64,000 nt of DNA. It comes from Pyxidicoccus xibeiensis. GTDB taxonomy: Bacteria > Myxococcota > Myxococcia > Myxococcales > Myxococcaceae. Positions 52,164 to 60,664 of the stretch are shown here, in pieces. The stretch lies in assembly GCF_024198175.1 (NCBI RefSeq), contig NZ_JAJVKV010000015.1, positions 1 through 64,000 of the forward strand, read 5' to 3'. Numbering within the stretch: position 1 is the stretch's first letter; each line of letters opens with the position of its first letter. The position numbers and the translations under genes are program-made. The notes beneath the pieces are model-generated. The model did not search any database. It was not told the origin of the DNA and worked only from the letters and a program-made list of their open reading frames with translations.

Positions 52164-54743
52164 TCAGGCGTGTGCGTCGTCGTGTCCAGGAGCGCTCGGA
52201 TGCGCGTCGGTCCCCTCGTGCGCCACGCGCAGCGGCAGCCGGACGCGGACGGTGGTCCCCTCCCCCTCCCGGCTCTCCAGCGTGAGCTGCCCTCCGTGCT
52301 GCTGGACGATTTCCCGCGCGATGTAGAGCCCCACGCCCATTCCGCCCCGGTCATGCGGTGTCCCCGCATGGGGACGGTAGAAGCGGTTGAAGAGCCGGGG
52401 CTGCTTGTCGGCGGGGATGCCGATGCCCTGGTCCTGGATGGACACCTCCACTTCCTCCCCGTCGATGGCGAGCACCACGTCCACCGGCGCCGCCGGCGGG
52501 GAGTACCGCATGGCATTGTCGAGCAGCGCGATGAACACCTGCTCCAGGCGGGCCGGGTCTCCCCACACCGGAATGGCCTCGTCCACGTGGACATGGAGGA
52601 GGTGTCCCTGCCGTGTCTCGGACATCCGGCGTGCCGTCTCCTCCACCAGCGTCCGCAGGTCCAGCGCCTCCTCCACCAGCTGCATGCGCCGCAGGTGCAG
52701 CTGGGAGACGTCGAGCAAGGTGCGAACCAGCTGGTCGATGCGGTTGGCCCCCCGGTCGATGCCCGCCAGCAGCCGGCCCAGGGTGGGGTCTCTGCCGCAC
52801 TCCGTCTTGAGCGCCAGCTGGGCGAAGGACTTCATCACCGTCACCGGGGTCTTCAGCTCATGGGCAGCCATCTGCACGAACGCGTCCTTGAGGCGGTCGA
52901 ACTCCACGGCCTCGGTGACGTCATGGATGACCACCACGGCGGCCGACACCCGGTCCTCTTCGTCGGGAATGGGGGCCGCGTTCATGCGGAGTATCCGCTC
53001 GCCACCGGGCTGGAGCACCCGGATGTCGCAGCCCACGACGACCTCCCCCCGCAGGGCCCGGAACATCGGCAGGGTTTCGCGCTCCAGCGGCGCTCCATCC
53101 AGGCTGCGCAGGGCACAGGTGCGAGGAATCACCCCATCCAGCGAGATGGCGTCGAGCGGGTCCCCTCCGCACATCCGCAGGCCCGCGTGATTGACGAAGG
53201 AGAGCCGGCCCTCCGCGTCGGCCACGAAGACACCTTCCACCATGTTGTCGATGATGGCCCGGAGCTCGGCGGAACGGCGGCGCAGCTGGGAGAGCAGGTC
53301 GTGCTGCCGTTCGAGCAGCCGCTGGCGCTCTTCCTCGGCCCGGTGGCGCTCGGAGACATCGGAGAAGAAGCCATAGACCCGGTGCGTGCCGTCGAGGTGC
53401 ACGGTGGAGAGGCTGGCCTCCAGCGGGAACACCTCTCCGTTCCGGCGCAGCGCGAGGGAGCCCTGCCGGCAGGTCGTCATGGAGGTGAAGCCCGTCGCGA
53501 TGATGCGCGCGAGCTGGTGGCTCCGCTGGCGTCGGTCCTCGGGCCTGCAGAGCGTCTCCACCGCCAGGCGGCCGAGGATGTCCTCGCGGGGCCAGCCGAA
53601 GATGCGCTCCGCGCTGGAGTTCCACGCCACCAGCCGGCCTCCGGCATCCACCGCCGCCACGCCGTCCATGGAGGTCTCGAGCACCTCGCGCAGCATCCGC
53701 TCGTTCTGCTCCAGTGCCGCGCGCTCCCGCGCCTGCTGGGCGAGGGCACGAGACAGGGACCGGACGCGCAAGGTGCGCATGCCCGCCGCCAGCCCCGCGA
53801 GCAGGGCGCCCCACACGACGAGACCGATGACCTGCAAGGTGGCGTGCAGGCGACGTGAGTCGGCGAAGAGCGAGTCCTTGTCGGTGGAGACGCGGACCGT
53901 CCAGCCGGCATCGGGTACCGCGGAGAGCTGGGAGTGCCGGTCGCCCGCCAGCCCCTGCGCTTCCTCGTACGCGCGAAGGTCCTCGAGCGACAGCTCCGAC
54001 AGGACTCCCGCTTCGCCCGCCCGGCCCTGCGCTCTCGCCCAGGAGAGGAGGGAGGCTTCCTGCGGGTGGGCGAAGAGGCGTCCGGCGCGAGTCACCACGG
54101 AGAACGTCTCTTGCGGGGAGGTATTCGCGCGGGCCACGAGGGCGCGCAGCTGGGGAAGGACGACGTCCACGCTGACCACGCCTCGCGGCGACCCGTCTTC
54201 CCCCCGGAAGGGTATGAGGAGGGACGAGTAGACGAGGTCCACATCGAAGTAGGGCTCGCTGAGGAAGGGGTGCCCCTCGACCTGGAGGCCCTGCACGTAC
54301 CAGGGCTGGCGGTGGTAGTCGTAGGCGGGACTGGACCACTCGTAGGTGAGGACGATGCGCTGGGCATCTTCGAGCTCGCGGTGGGCATACGTTCCCACCC
54401 AGCGACTGCGGGGCTCGAGCGCGTACGGAGCGAACCACACTCCGATGCCGTAGACGTATTCCGGCGAGGTGGAGGCCAGCGTGCCCTGGACGAGGTCCTC
54501 CACGTCGGAGCGCTCCCGGAGCGGACTGGCCAGCGCCGCCATGGTGCGCGCAACCTGGGCGGTGATCTCCAGGCGGGTGTAGAGCTGGTCCGCGAGGTGG
54601 TCGGCGCGAGCGGCCTGCTGAAGCAGGGCCTCGCGCTCCAGGCTGGCGAGGGTCAACCTGTCGAAGACCATGAGCCCGGCGGTGATGGCGAGCCCCAGGG
54701 CCAAAGTGGCTGCAATCAGCAACCGGTGAGGTGAGCGCAACAT
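52164..54743 (-). CDS. Membrane sensor histidine kinase with Cache and PAS domains
   Basis: 859 residues. TM1 lies near 7-30 and TM2 near 290-312. The periplasmic part between them looks like a dCache ligand domain (SPEYVYGIGVWFAPYALEPR, YDYHRQPWYVQGL, GVVSVDVVLPQL), related to amino-acid-sensing chemoreceptors. Inside are two PAS/PAC units (~345-470 and ~490-600), HisKA with AAHELKTPVTVMKS, an N box DNAMRYSPP, G1 DQGIGIP and G2 GGMGVGLYI. No receiver. The start at 54743 is set by TM1. The 52-residue upstream frame is non-coding in style. Confidence 0.87.
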   Translation of the reverse strand: MLRSPHRLLIAATLALGLAITAGLMVFDRLTLASLEREALLQQAARADHLADQLYTRLEITAQVARTMAALASPLRERSDVEDLVQGTLASTSPEYVYGIGVWFAPYALEPRSRWVGTYAHRELEDAQRIVLTYEWSSPAYDYHRQPWYVQGLQVEGHPFLSEPYFDVDLVYSSLLIPFRGEDGSPRGVVSVDVVLPQLRALVARANTSPQETFSVVTRAGRLFAHPQEASLLSWARAQGRAGEAGVLSELSLEDLRAYEEAQGLAGDRHSQLSAVPDAGWTVRVSTDKDSLFADSRRLHATLQVIGLVVWGALLAGLAAGMRTLRVRSLSRALAQQARERAALEQNERMLREVLETSMDGVAAVDAGGRLVAWNSSAERIFGWPREDILGRLAVETLCRPEDRRQRSHQLARIIATGFTSMTTCRQGSLALRRNGEVFPLEASLSTVHLDGTHRVYGFFSDVSERHRAEEERQRLLERQHDLLSQLRRRSAELRAIIDNMVEGVFVADAEGRLSFVNHAGLRMCGGDPLDAISLDGVIPRTCALRSLDGAPLERETLPMFRALRGEVVVGCDIRVLQPGGERILRMNAAPIPDEEDRVSAAVVVIHDVTEAVEFDRLKDAFVQMAAHELKTPVTVMKSFAQLALKTECGRDPTLGRLLAGIDRGANRIDQLVRTLLDVSQLHLRRMQLVEEALDLRTLVEETARRMSETRQGHLLHVHVDEAIPVWGDPARLEQVFIALLDNAMRYSPPAAPVDVVLAIDGEEVEVSIQDQGIGIPADKQPRLFNRFYRPHAGTPHDRGGMGVGLYIAREIVQQHGGQLTLESREGEGTTVRVRLPLRVAHEGTDAHPSAPGHDDAHA

Positions 54744-55194
54744 GGCTCCCCTCCACGCGGCGGGCGTGGGGAGCAGGACGCGTCCCAGCGAGCGGCCCGT
54801 GTCCGGCCCACTCCTCTCCCCATGGCGTCCGCCAGCAGGCCGGAAGAGGAGCGTCTCGGACCCATGAAGTGAAGGTGGAAGGTGCGTGGGGCGGAGGCAA
54901 GCAGCGCGGGCAGTCCGCCGCAATGCTCCGTCCCGTGGGCGCCAGGCACAGCCTCCGGAGGCCCGTAGGCCCCGCCGGCCGGACGGTGGTCGAGGAAGGG
55001 CACGTTGGCCCGGGCGTCCAGTGCCAGGCAGAAGTGCACGAGCCGGGGGCTGCCTGCCGTCAGCACTACAGGTGCGTACAATCGGTCGTGGCGGCGTCGT
55101 GGAACCACCATCATGGCAGCTGTCGCCGCGCGGAGAGGGTTCCGTTCACTATGGCAGCTTGCGCCGACCTCCCGGCTCACGGAAGACGGGGCTC
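54744..55194. other. Gene-poor region
   Basis: About 450 bp with no supported gene. Frames on both strands here are shadow-like with odd composition and no ribosome sites. The boundary between the core-like kinase gene and the SDR-like relic falls here, and base composition begins to drop toward the toxin island. Confidence 0.5.
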
Positions 55195-55307
55195 ATGCAG
55201 CGGATAACGTGCCCGGGATGCCGGCGGAGAAGGTGGCTCCGGCCTACGTAGAGAGCGTGGAAGGCAGCCGGACCGGCGAGGTCATCGACGCGCGCCGGTT
55301 CGGATGA
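55195..55307 (+). pseudogene. 3' relic of a short-chain dehydrogenase/epimerase gene
   Basis: The frame ending at TGA 55305 reads MPAEKVAPAYVESVEG and then TGEVIDARRFG, the usual C-terminal ending of extended SDR proteins. The residues upstream in the same frame show no Rossmann core, so only the last ~35 codons survive. No start with a ribosome site exists. Likely debris from an insertion or deletion at the edge of the toxin island. Confidence 0.45.
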
Positions 55308-55466
55308 GGAAGGCCTGGGACGAAGACAACACGGGTGGCATCAAGAGCGCACGTAGACGGGGGCGAACACTTGGGTGTTATTACCAGCCCCCAACGTCCC
55401 CACGCCCCTGAACCCGCACCGGAGGCGCAAACACGGGACACACGCACGCGTCCCGTCCATCTGCAT

Positions 55467-56702
55467 CTACTCCTGACGCCAGGCCGGGGCGCGCCACTCG
55501 TGGAGAATCGCCTTGTGGTCGAGCAGGCACAAGTTGATGGCGGCGGCAATCCGCTGCCGCTGGGTGCCCAGCCGCAACACGCGAAAACACCCATCGATGG
55601 AGGGAGTCATGCCCATGAAGCATCTCGCATCCTTCGCGAACCGTCCTTCGTGCTCCCGATACCAGCGATTCAGTTTCACCGGCTCCGGCGATGGGAGGTG
55701 TTCGTCAGGATCGGGCTCAAGCACATCCCCCTCTTGGTCCGAGTCGTGACGCTCGCCATTCTGGGAGGGGCGAGCCGCCAGCCCTTCGAGTTCGAGGTCC
55801 ACTCCCGTAACGAGTGAAAAAGCTTCTGCCGCAAGGCGCCCCCATTGAGGGACGTGTGCCAGTTCCAGCAACCACGGCAGTTCCGCACATCCGCCGCTGA
55901 TGCCCGCAGCCATCACCGCCATCCGGAGCCTGGTCACGTCCTCGCGCAGTCTGGCAATCAGTTCGCGCGCGCGCTTCAGCCCTGCGGCCCGGAGTGCGAA
56001 TTGAAGTGCGCGAGGCTGAAAGGGGCCAGGGGTAACAGCAAAGGCCTCGACCACTTCAAGCGCGACTGCCCGATCGCCCAGCAGCACGGCTGACGCAGCG
56101 GCCCAGAAGCGGCACCTCTCGTCCGTTTCCTGGAGGAATGCGTTCAGGTTCGGAAGCAGGTCTCGCCTTCCAAGCTCGCCGACCGCACGCAGTGCCCGGG
56201 CGCGAACCTCGGGGGCCGCGTCCCCCAGTGCCCCCGCCAGCGGACTTCCAGGATCACTCCGCTGAATGGCGTAAGCCGCGACTCCTATCCGCCGCCGCAA
56301 TGGCTCCGCCGCTCGTAGCAGTTCCCGTGCGAGTGGCAATACGACAGGGCTCGGTACCCAGCCGAGGGCTGATGTTACCGCTGCCTCAAGCATTGGCTCC
56401 TGGTCCACATGCGAGAGCATCTCACCGAACCGCTCCGGGCTGCGGTGCTGGAGCGCCAGCACCGTCGACGCAAAAACTGCCCCCGGATCCGCGCCCATGT
56501 TGGCGCCCTCCTCCGCGCAGGCTTCCCAGCCGGAGTCGCCCGCGAGCTGCAAACCATCCAGGTTCGCCTGTATCCGTTCGTCGAAGGCAACCAGGTCTTT
56601 CAGGCGGTAATGAGGCGCGGTGAGCACCCGCTGTCGCTGCCCCCACAGGAAGGCCACATCGGCTGCGTGCTGCTCGATGATATAGGTGATGACGGGAGGC
56701 AT
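55467..56702 (-). CDS. TIGR02270-like HEAT-repeat protein
   Basis: 411 residues without signal peptide. Repeated two-helix units with LGDAAPEVRARALRAVGELGRRDLLPNL and ITSALGW-like turns form a HEAT/armadillo solenoid. The short C-terminal QRQRIAAAINLCLLDH box resembles the TIGR02270 family, whose genes accompany type VI secretion effector loci. An Asp/Glu-rich loop lies near 330. It begins one base from the immunity gene stop, so it is the last member of the operon. Its role in effector handling or immunity is inferred. Confidence 0.72.
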   Translation of the reverse strand: MPPVITYIIEQHAADVAFLWGQRQRVLTAPHYRLKDLVAFDERIQANLDGLQLAGDSGWEACAEEGANMGADPGAVFASTVLALQHRSPERFGEMLSHVDQEPMLEAAVTSALGWVPSPVVLPLARELLRAAEPLRRRIGVAAYAIQRSDPGSPLAGALGDAAPEVRARALRAVGELGRRDLLPNLNAFLQETDERCRFWAAASAVLLGDRAVALEVVEAFAVTPGPFQPRALQFALRAAGLKRARELIARLREDVTRLRMAVMAAGISGGCAELPWLLELAHVPQWGRLAAEAFSLVTGVDLELEGLAARPSQNGERHDSDQEGDVLEPDPDEHLPSPEPVKLNRWYREHEGRFAKDARCFMGMTPSIDGCFRVLRLGTQRQRIAAAINLCLLDHKAILHEWRAPAWRQE

Positions 56703-56703
56703 G

Positions 56704-57492
56704 CTACGACCAGCGGTCGACTTCGAGATTGTCGTCCACGAGGGAACAGAGCTTCGCGAACTCGCGGCCATCCTGGGCGTAAACGTGGATGCTGTCGCGC
56801 GCCACCTCCGCGGAGAAGAGCATCAGCGCGGCATCCGCGCGGTCGTAGAAGACCTGCTTGCCATCCACATGGGGGACTTGCTGGAAGCCCAGCTTCTCGG
56901 CGACAGACTTGAACCGCGACCTGAACTGCCGAATCGAGGCTTCGTCGACGGCCATTTCCGGCGCCTTTTCCCGGAACTCGGCGTGATGCTCGAGGTTTGC
57001 TGTACGGACGCGGAGAACCGCCTCCTGGTAGAGGTACTGCAGCAGGGAGTCGGCAATGACGTGCTCCAGGCGTGACTCTCCCGTGAACTCACCGGTCTCT
57101 GGAGCGACGGGCCAGGAATACATGACGAGGGGCCGTGCGCCGTTCCGCTCCGCGTCGCGCAAGAACATCTCGCTGTCGAAGTCCAGGGTCCACATGTAGA
57201 GGGCGTCCGGGGGCACGGGCACTGGTGGATTCGCGTAGAACCGAAGTGTGGCTTCCACGCCGAACTCCACGCTCTTGAGGAATTCTCCAAGGCTGTCGGG
57301 CGAGGTCCTGCCCATCCGGGAGAGAAACGCCCGATGCTCCGGCGTGAGCGGCCGGCCTACGACCTCCTCAATCCGCAGGATGTCGCCCGCATCGGCGCCG
57401 ACGATGGTTCGCGAGAACTCCGGGGCGAATCGGGTGCAGTATTCGATCACCCCGTCCATCTCGCGTGCGCACTTCTCCAGCGGCGTGTTCAT
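56704..57492 (-). CDS. Probable immunity protein, SUKH-like, for the deaminase toxin
   Basis: 262 residues, cytoplasmic, acidic. The N-terminal part (IEEVVGRPLTPEHRAFLSRMGRTSPDSLG) recalls SMI1/KNR4 (SUKH) immunity proteins; the rest (SDSLLQYLYQEAVL, VFYDRADAALMLFSAEV) is not recognised. The start ATG at 57492 lies 2 bp beyond the deaminase frame end, the usual place of an immunity gene. Alternative start Met at 57498. Confidence 0.6.
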   Translation of the reverse strand: MNTPLEKCAREMDGVIEYCTRFAPEFSRTIVGADAGDILRIEEVVGRPLTPEHRAFLSRMGRTSPDSLGEFLKSVEFGVEATLRFYANPPVPVPPDALYMWTLDFDSEMFLRDAERNGARPLVMYSWPVAPETGEFTGESRLEHVIADSLLQYLYQEAVLRVRTANLEHHAEFREKAPEMAVDEASIRQFRSRFKSVAEKLGFQQVPHVDGKQVFYDRADAALMLFSAEVARDSIHVYAQDGREFAKLCSLVDDNLEVDRWS

Positions 57493-57494
57493 GG

Positions 57495-57842
57495 TCATGA
57501 GTTCCCGGCCTGACCTTTGGGTTTGTTCTCGCACAGCATTGAGGTCAAAACGCGTTTGCATGTTTCGCAAGACGGGACAGGAAGCATTCCGTTCTGCGTC
57601 TCGCGCAGGACGGAGATATTCACCTCGCATCCCTCTCCCAATGGAAACGCTCCCTTCTCGAATGCTTGGAAGAGAGCCTTCTGCTCGGCGCAGTTTCCGG
57701 CCGGGTTCCTGTCCCCCGGCCCCTTGGGAGGGATGGGAGTCTTGTATTTGAAGTTCATTGCCTTCTTGGCGAAGGTGTCCTGATTCAGCGAGGCACGCAG
57801 ATCCCCGGCAACGCCGCTGAATGTCGATGTGCCCTTCTGCAT
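57495..57842 (-). CDS. Nucleic-acid deaminase-like toxin domain in a separate frame
   Basis: 115 codons from ATG 57842. The deaminase superfamily signature is visible: CAE at 51-53 (Zn/proton shuttle Glu) and SCETC (92-95) as the PCxxC pair. The context (PAAR-like leader, immunity gene, HEAT protein) fits a type VI-type nucleic-acid deaminase effector, a group that includes cytosine deaminases acting on DNA or RNA; target is unknown. The frame is shifted by -1 relative to the PAAR-like gene, whose last 20 codons it overlaps. There is no good ribosome site and no slippery heptamer, so it is a coupled second ORF, a frameshifted effector or a sequencing slip. Confidence 0.68.
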   Translation of the reverse strand: MQKGTSTFSGVAGDLRASLNQDTFAKKAMNFKYKTPIPPKGPGDRNPAGNCAEQKALFQAFEKGAFPLGEGCEVNISVLRETQNGMLPVPSCETCKRVLTSMLCENKPKGQAGNS

Positions 57843-58396
57843 TTCACGACCACAGCCGAGGTCGTCCGTCCGCGAACCTGTTCGGCCGCGCGTATTGACT
57901 CCTTCGAACTCTTCAGCTGCGGGTGTCCCGGGCTGTCGAGAGGCTTTCCGCAGTTATCACAGACAATCTTGCCAGTCTTGTCGTCATGCCCGGGATACCC
58001 CATGTTCTTGCCGGGAGCATTCCCGGCATTCCCGTTGTGCATGCCGTCGTCGAGGAAACGCACGACGCCCTTGCCCTCGAACTTCACCGAGGTGCTGTAG
58101 AGCAGCCAGGTCAACTTGCCTTTAATCTTGTTCGATGCGACGCCGCCTCCCGCCGTTCCACCCTCATCGCCAGTGCTCGTCTTCAGGTACGAGTCCTCAA
58201 GCGCGACGGCATTTCCTTCTATCTGGACGCTTTTCGCTCCCTTGGACAGGTCGCTCGACAGGGCGAGGTTGGGATAGGGAACCGGGACAGGCCCACCAGG
58301 CGAGGGAGTTTTGCATACGTCGGGGGCCATCGCGACGAACTGAAGGCCGTCGCCAGCGTGCACCACGCTCTTCCCGTTCACGAAGGTCTTCGTCAT
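57785..58396 (-). CDS. DUF4150/PAAR-like effector leader domain protein
   Basis: 203 codons. Residues 1-~130 carry the DUF4150 PAAR-like pattern: VNGKSVVHAGDGLQFVAMAPDVCKTPSPGG, PVPYPNLALSSD and EDSYLKTSTGDEGGTAGGG. DUF4150 proteins sit at the type VI spike tip and carry toxins. A CDNCGKPLDSPGHP Zn-knuckle follows. The last 17 residues (after ...VVVKC) are Arg/His-rich and look out of frame; shifting back one base at GTGAAATGC joins the reading to the deaminase for a fused protein of ~300 residues. Starts 23 bp after the ketosynthase-like stop. Confidence 0.75.
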   Translation of the reverse strand: MTKTFVNGKSVVHAGDGLQFVAMAPDVCKTPSPGGPVPVPYPNLALSSDLSKGAKSVQIEGNAVALEDSYLKTSTGDEGGTAGGGVASNKIKGKLTWLLYSTSVKFEGKGVVRFLDDGMHNGNAGNAPGKNMGYPGHDDKTGKIVCDNCGKPLDSPGHPQLKSSKESIRAAEQVRGRTTSAVVVKCRRAHRHSAALPGICVPR

Positions 58397-58418
58397 GCCA
58401 GCTCCGCAGCAGTCTTAC

Positions 58419-59486
58419 TCATCGTACTGCCTGCATCAGACAGCCCCCGACGTGGCCGCGCTCCGCCGAGCCATAGCTCAAGAGCACAGGTGGAGGCGTC
58501 CCAGCTGGCCGGCGTAGACGTGCGAGGCTGAGGAGACCCATTCCCGCCATGATTCCTCCCGCCGCGGCGCCAAGATCGCCGAAAGAGGACGCGGCGAGCA
58601 TCCGAACGAAGGGCTCTGGCATCAGGGGGACGTTGCGCAGGTACGCCATCGAGAGTTCGGCCACCCAGAACGGCTCGCCGGTCTCGCATGTGTAGAGGAG
58701 GTCGGCCCGCTCGCTCCAACGGTGCCGGAGTTGGCGGAACACAGAGGCCAAGGCCTGCGCCGTATTCGGCGCATCCTGGAGGAAGTGGCAGGACTCGAAT
58801 GCGGTCGCCGCTCCTCGCATCCAACCTAGCGGTGGGGTCTCCTCCGCCATCCGGCGCGCCCCGGCACGCTCGAGCAACACGAACGCGGCCCCTTCTCCCG
58901 GGATGGTCCCATGACCTTCAGCCTGGAGCAGCCGCCCTTCTCCTTCGAGGTGGCGGAGCACCTCCGGCGAGCACAGGGAGTCGACCGCACCGATGACTAC
59001 GGCTTCGCACTCGCGCCGCTCGAGCAGGGAAATCGCATGCTCCACCGCGAAGAAGAACGCGCTGCGTCCCTGCTGGAGTACGCGCACCGGGCCCGCCGCA
59101 CCCGGCAAATATGTCTTGACCTTTTGCGCCCAACGCTCGGCGAAAGCCTCCGCATCGAAGAAGAGGTCGGCGTCTGCATCTGGAAGTGCCAGCACCAGCG
59201 CCGCCCGAGTGCCGGTCCGAATTGAGGCGGGCAGGCGCATGTCTTCGAAGGCCCAATCGGACATCGCCGCCATCCGCTCGAAGCGCGACATTCCCCTATC
59301 AAGCAGCGTAAGCGACGAGGTTCGGATGGGCTCCCCGCGTCCACCCCGAAGCTCTGTCATCCAAAAAGAAGTCAGTCGAGCGCGAAGCGCAGCATGGGAC
59401 GCTTCCGCCGTCAAGCCGATGGGGGTACACACCCCTATTGCAGTCACGGCCACCGTTGATGGTGCTATGCCATCCAGGGCACTCAT
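58419..59486 (-). CDS. Ketosynthase (thiolase)-fold protein of type VI accessory type
   Basis: 355 residues from ATG 59486 (7 residues into the frame, overlapping the DUF2169 stop by 4 bases). Beta-ketoacyl synthase-like landmarks are IGVCTPIGLTAEASHAALRA, ALVLALPDAD and CEAVVIGAVDSLCSPEV. The canonical active-site Cys-His-His set is not all present, so it is probably not a fatty-acid enzyme. Such thiolase-like genes recur beside DUF2169 and DUF4150 genes in Proteobacterial type VI clusters; function is unknown. Confidence 0.75.
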   Translation of the reverse strand: MSALDGIAPSTVAVTAIGVCTPIGLTAEASHAALRARLTSFWMTELRGGRGEPIRTSSLTLLDRGMSRFERMAAMSDWAFEDMRLPASIRTGTRAALVLALPDADADLFFDAEAFAERWAQKVKTYLPGAAGPVRVLQQGRSAFFFAVEHAISLLERRECEAVVIGAVDSLCSPEVLRHLEGEGRLLQAEGHGTIPGEGAAFVLLERAGARRMAEETPPLGWMRGAATAFESCHFLQDAPNTAQALASVFRQLRHRWSERADLLYTCETGEPFWVAELSMAYLRNVPLMPEPFVRMLAASSFGDLGAAAGGIMAGMGLLSLARLRRPAGTPPPVLLSYGSAERGHVGGCLMQAVR

Positions 59487-60532
59487 GATGGGGCCGCCTC
59501 CCACGTTTCGAGCGGGCGCACAACGGTATGCAGATGTGCCTTGGGGCCATGGCCCAGCGGCACGGCTCGGCGCCAGTAGACCGTAACCACTCCCTCATCG
59601 GGCTCGAACATCACTCCATCGAGTGCGAGCAGCCCTCGGACTGTCCTGTCGGGATACTCGCTCTTCGCAACCAGCCGGTAGGTCGGCAGAAGGAAGCTGA
59701 AGATGCCATCCGGGGAGAAGCCCTCGAGCACGACGGATTCCCCTCCGCGCAGTGGTGCCGACATCGTCAATCCCTGTGCGGCGGCAGAGAAGAAGCGGGG
59801 GTCCAAGTCCCGGGGCCACAAAGGAAGTCGTTCGGCCATCCACTTCGAGTCGTATGCCCCGGCGAATCCGAGCCGCGGCTGCCAGCCTGGCGCGATGGGC
59901 CCATACCCACAGGGAGTACCGGGGGCATTCCATTCCGTGGTTTGTTCTCCAGGAATCCGCAGGTTCGGCAACGGTTGCTCCGCCGCTGCCTGCTCGTGGA
60001 TGTAGAAGCCTCGACCAACGGGGTTGCGAGCGTCCTGGGCGACGAGCCTGCCGTCATCGGCGTATACGGAGCCGCCGAACGCCCGCTCGTAACGGAGAGA
60101 CATCTGTTTGAATGGGGCAGGGCTGCTGGGAACCAATCCCAACAGCCCCCGCTTCCAGACGCGGTCTCCAATGACCTCGACGGACTTCGAGCATGGGCCC
60201 ACCCGTACGCGGGTTGGAACAGCAGTGGCCTTGCCTCGAACGGCCCAGGCAGAGCCTTGCAGGTAGACCTCGGCACCGTTCCGGCGAACGCTCCCCTGGC
60301 CTGCATATCGTGCGCTCGTGCGCGCCGGGTCGCCCCAATGCACGTCTACCAATGGAGGCGGTAGCTGCTCTTCGTGGATCGCGAGCGGCTCGGTCTGCGC
60401 CCTCCCCGGTGGTGGCAACAAGAACCTTCCGGCCACGCAGACCACGAGCTTCTGGACGTCATCGACGTCATACTGGAAGCAGGCCCCCAGCGCGAAAGGC
60501 GTCAGGTTGTCGGATGATTCACGTGCAAGCAT
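59483..60532 (-). CDS. DUF2169 family type VI effector-adaptor protein
   Basis: 349 residues. The DUF2169 core begins DNLTPFALGACFQYDVDDVQKLVV and contains FKQMSLRYERAFGG and NPVGRGFY, family hallmarks. DUF2169 proteins assist loading of effectors onto VgrG/PAAR spikes. It is the first gene of a packed operon in which 4-base overlaps couple successive genes. A VgrG or Tss gene is not in the window. The start overlaps a short upstream frame (stop at 60519) that may be the end of a truncated preceding gene. Confidence 0.85.
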   Translation of the reverse strand: MLARESSDNLTPFALGACFQYDVDDVQKLVVCVAGRFLLPPPGRAQTEPLAIHEEQLPPPLVDVHWGDPARTSARYAGQGSVRRNGAEVYLQGSAWAVRGKATAVPTRVRVGPCSKSVEVIGDRVWKRGLLGLVPSSPAPFKQMSLRYERAFGGSVYADDGRLVAQDARNPVGRGFYIHEQAAAEQPLPNLRIPGEQTTEWNAPGTPCGYGPIAPGWQPRLGFAGAYDSKWMAERLPLWPRDLDPRFFSAAAQGLTMSAPLRGGESVVLEGFSPDGIFSFLLPTYRLVAKSEYPDRTVRGLLALDGVMFEPDEGVVTVYWRRAVPLGHGPKAHLHTVVRPLETWEAAPS

Positions 60533-60631
60533 TCGAGCCTCGCTGGCGCATCACTCCCCCATTCATCGCACTTCCCAGCGAAACAACGTGCGCGCTCAGA
60601 TTTCCTGTTAGCACGACGTCCCAGCCCGCAG
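60533..60631 (-). pseudogene. Possible C-terminal remnant of a gene cut by the IS element
   Basis: Between the DUF2169 start and the IS left end, a minus-strand frame reads through GWDVVLTGNLSAHVV and GSAMNGGVMRQRG to a TGA at 60519, overlapping the DUF2169 start as coupled genes do. It has no start of its own. Rejoining the flanks of the IS by one TA leaves no recognisable family. Confidence 0.3.
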
Positions 60632-60664
60632 CTAGTGGAGTGTCCGCGAAGTAATCCAACATAG

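Noticed and set aside
54731-55207. Plus-strand 158-codon frame in the gene-poor region.
   Set aside because: No ribosome site, odd composition and no domain.
57835-57850. Programmed -1 frameshift between the PAAR-like and deaminase frames.
   Set aside because: The junction GTGAAATGC has no X-XXY-YYZ slippery site; only three A residues; left as mutation, coupling or error.
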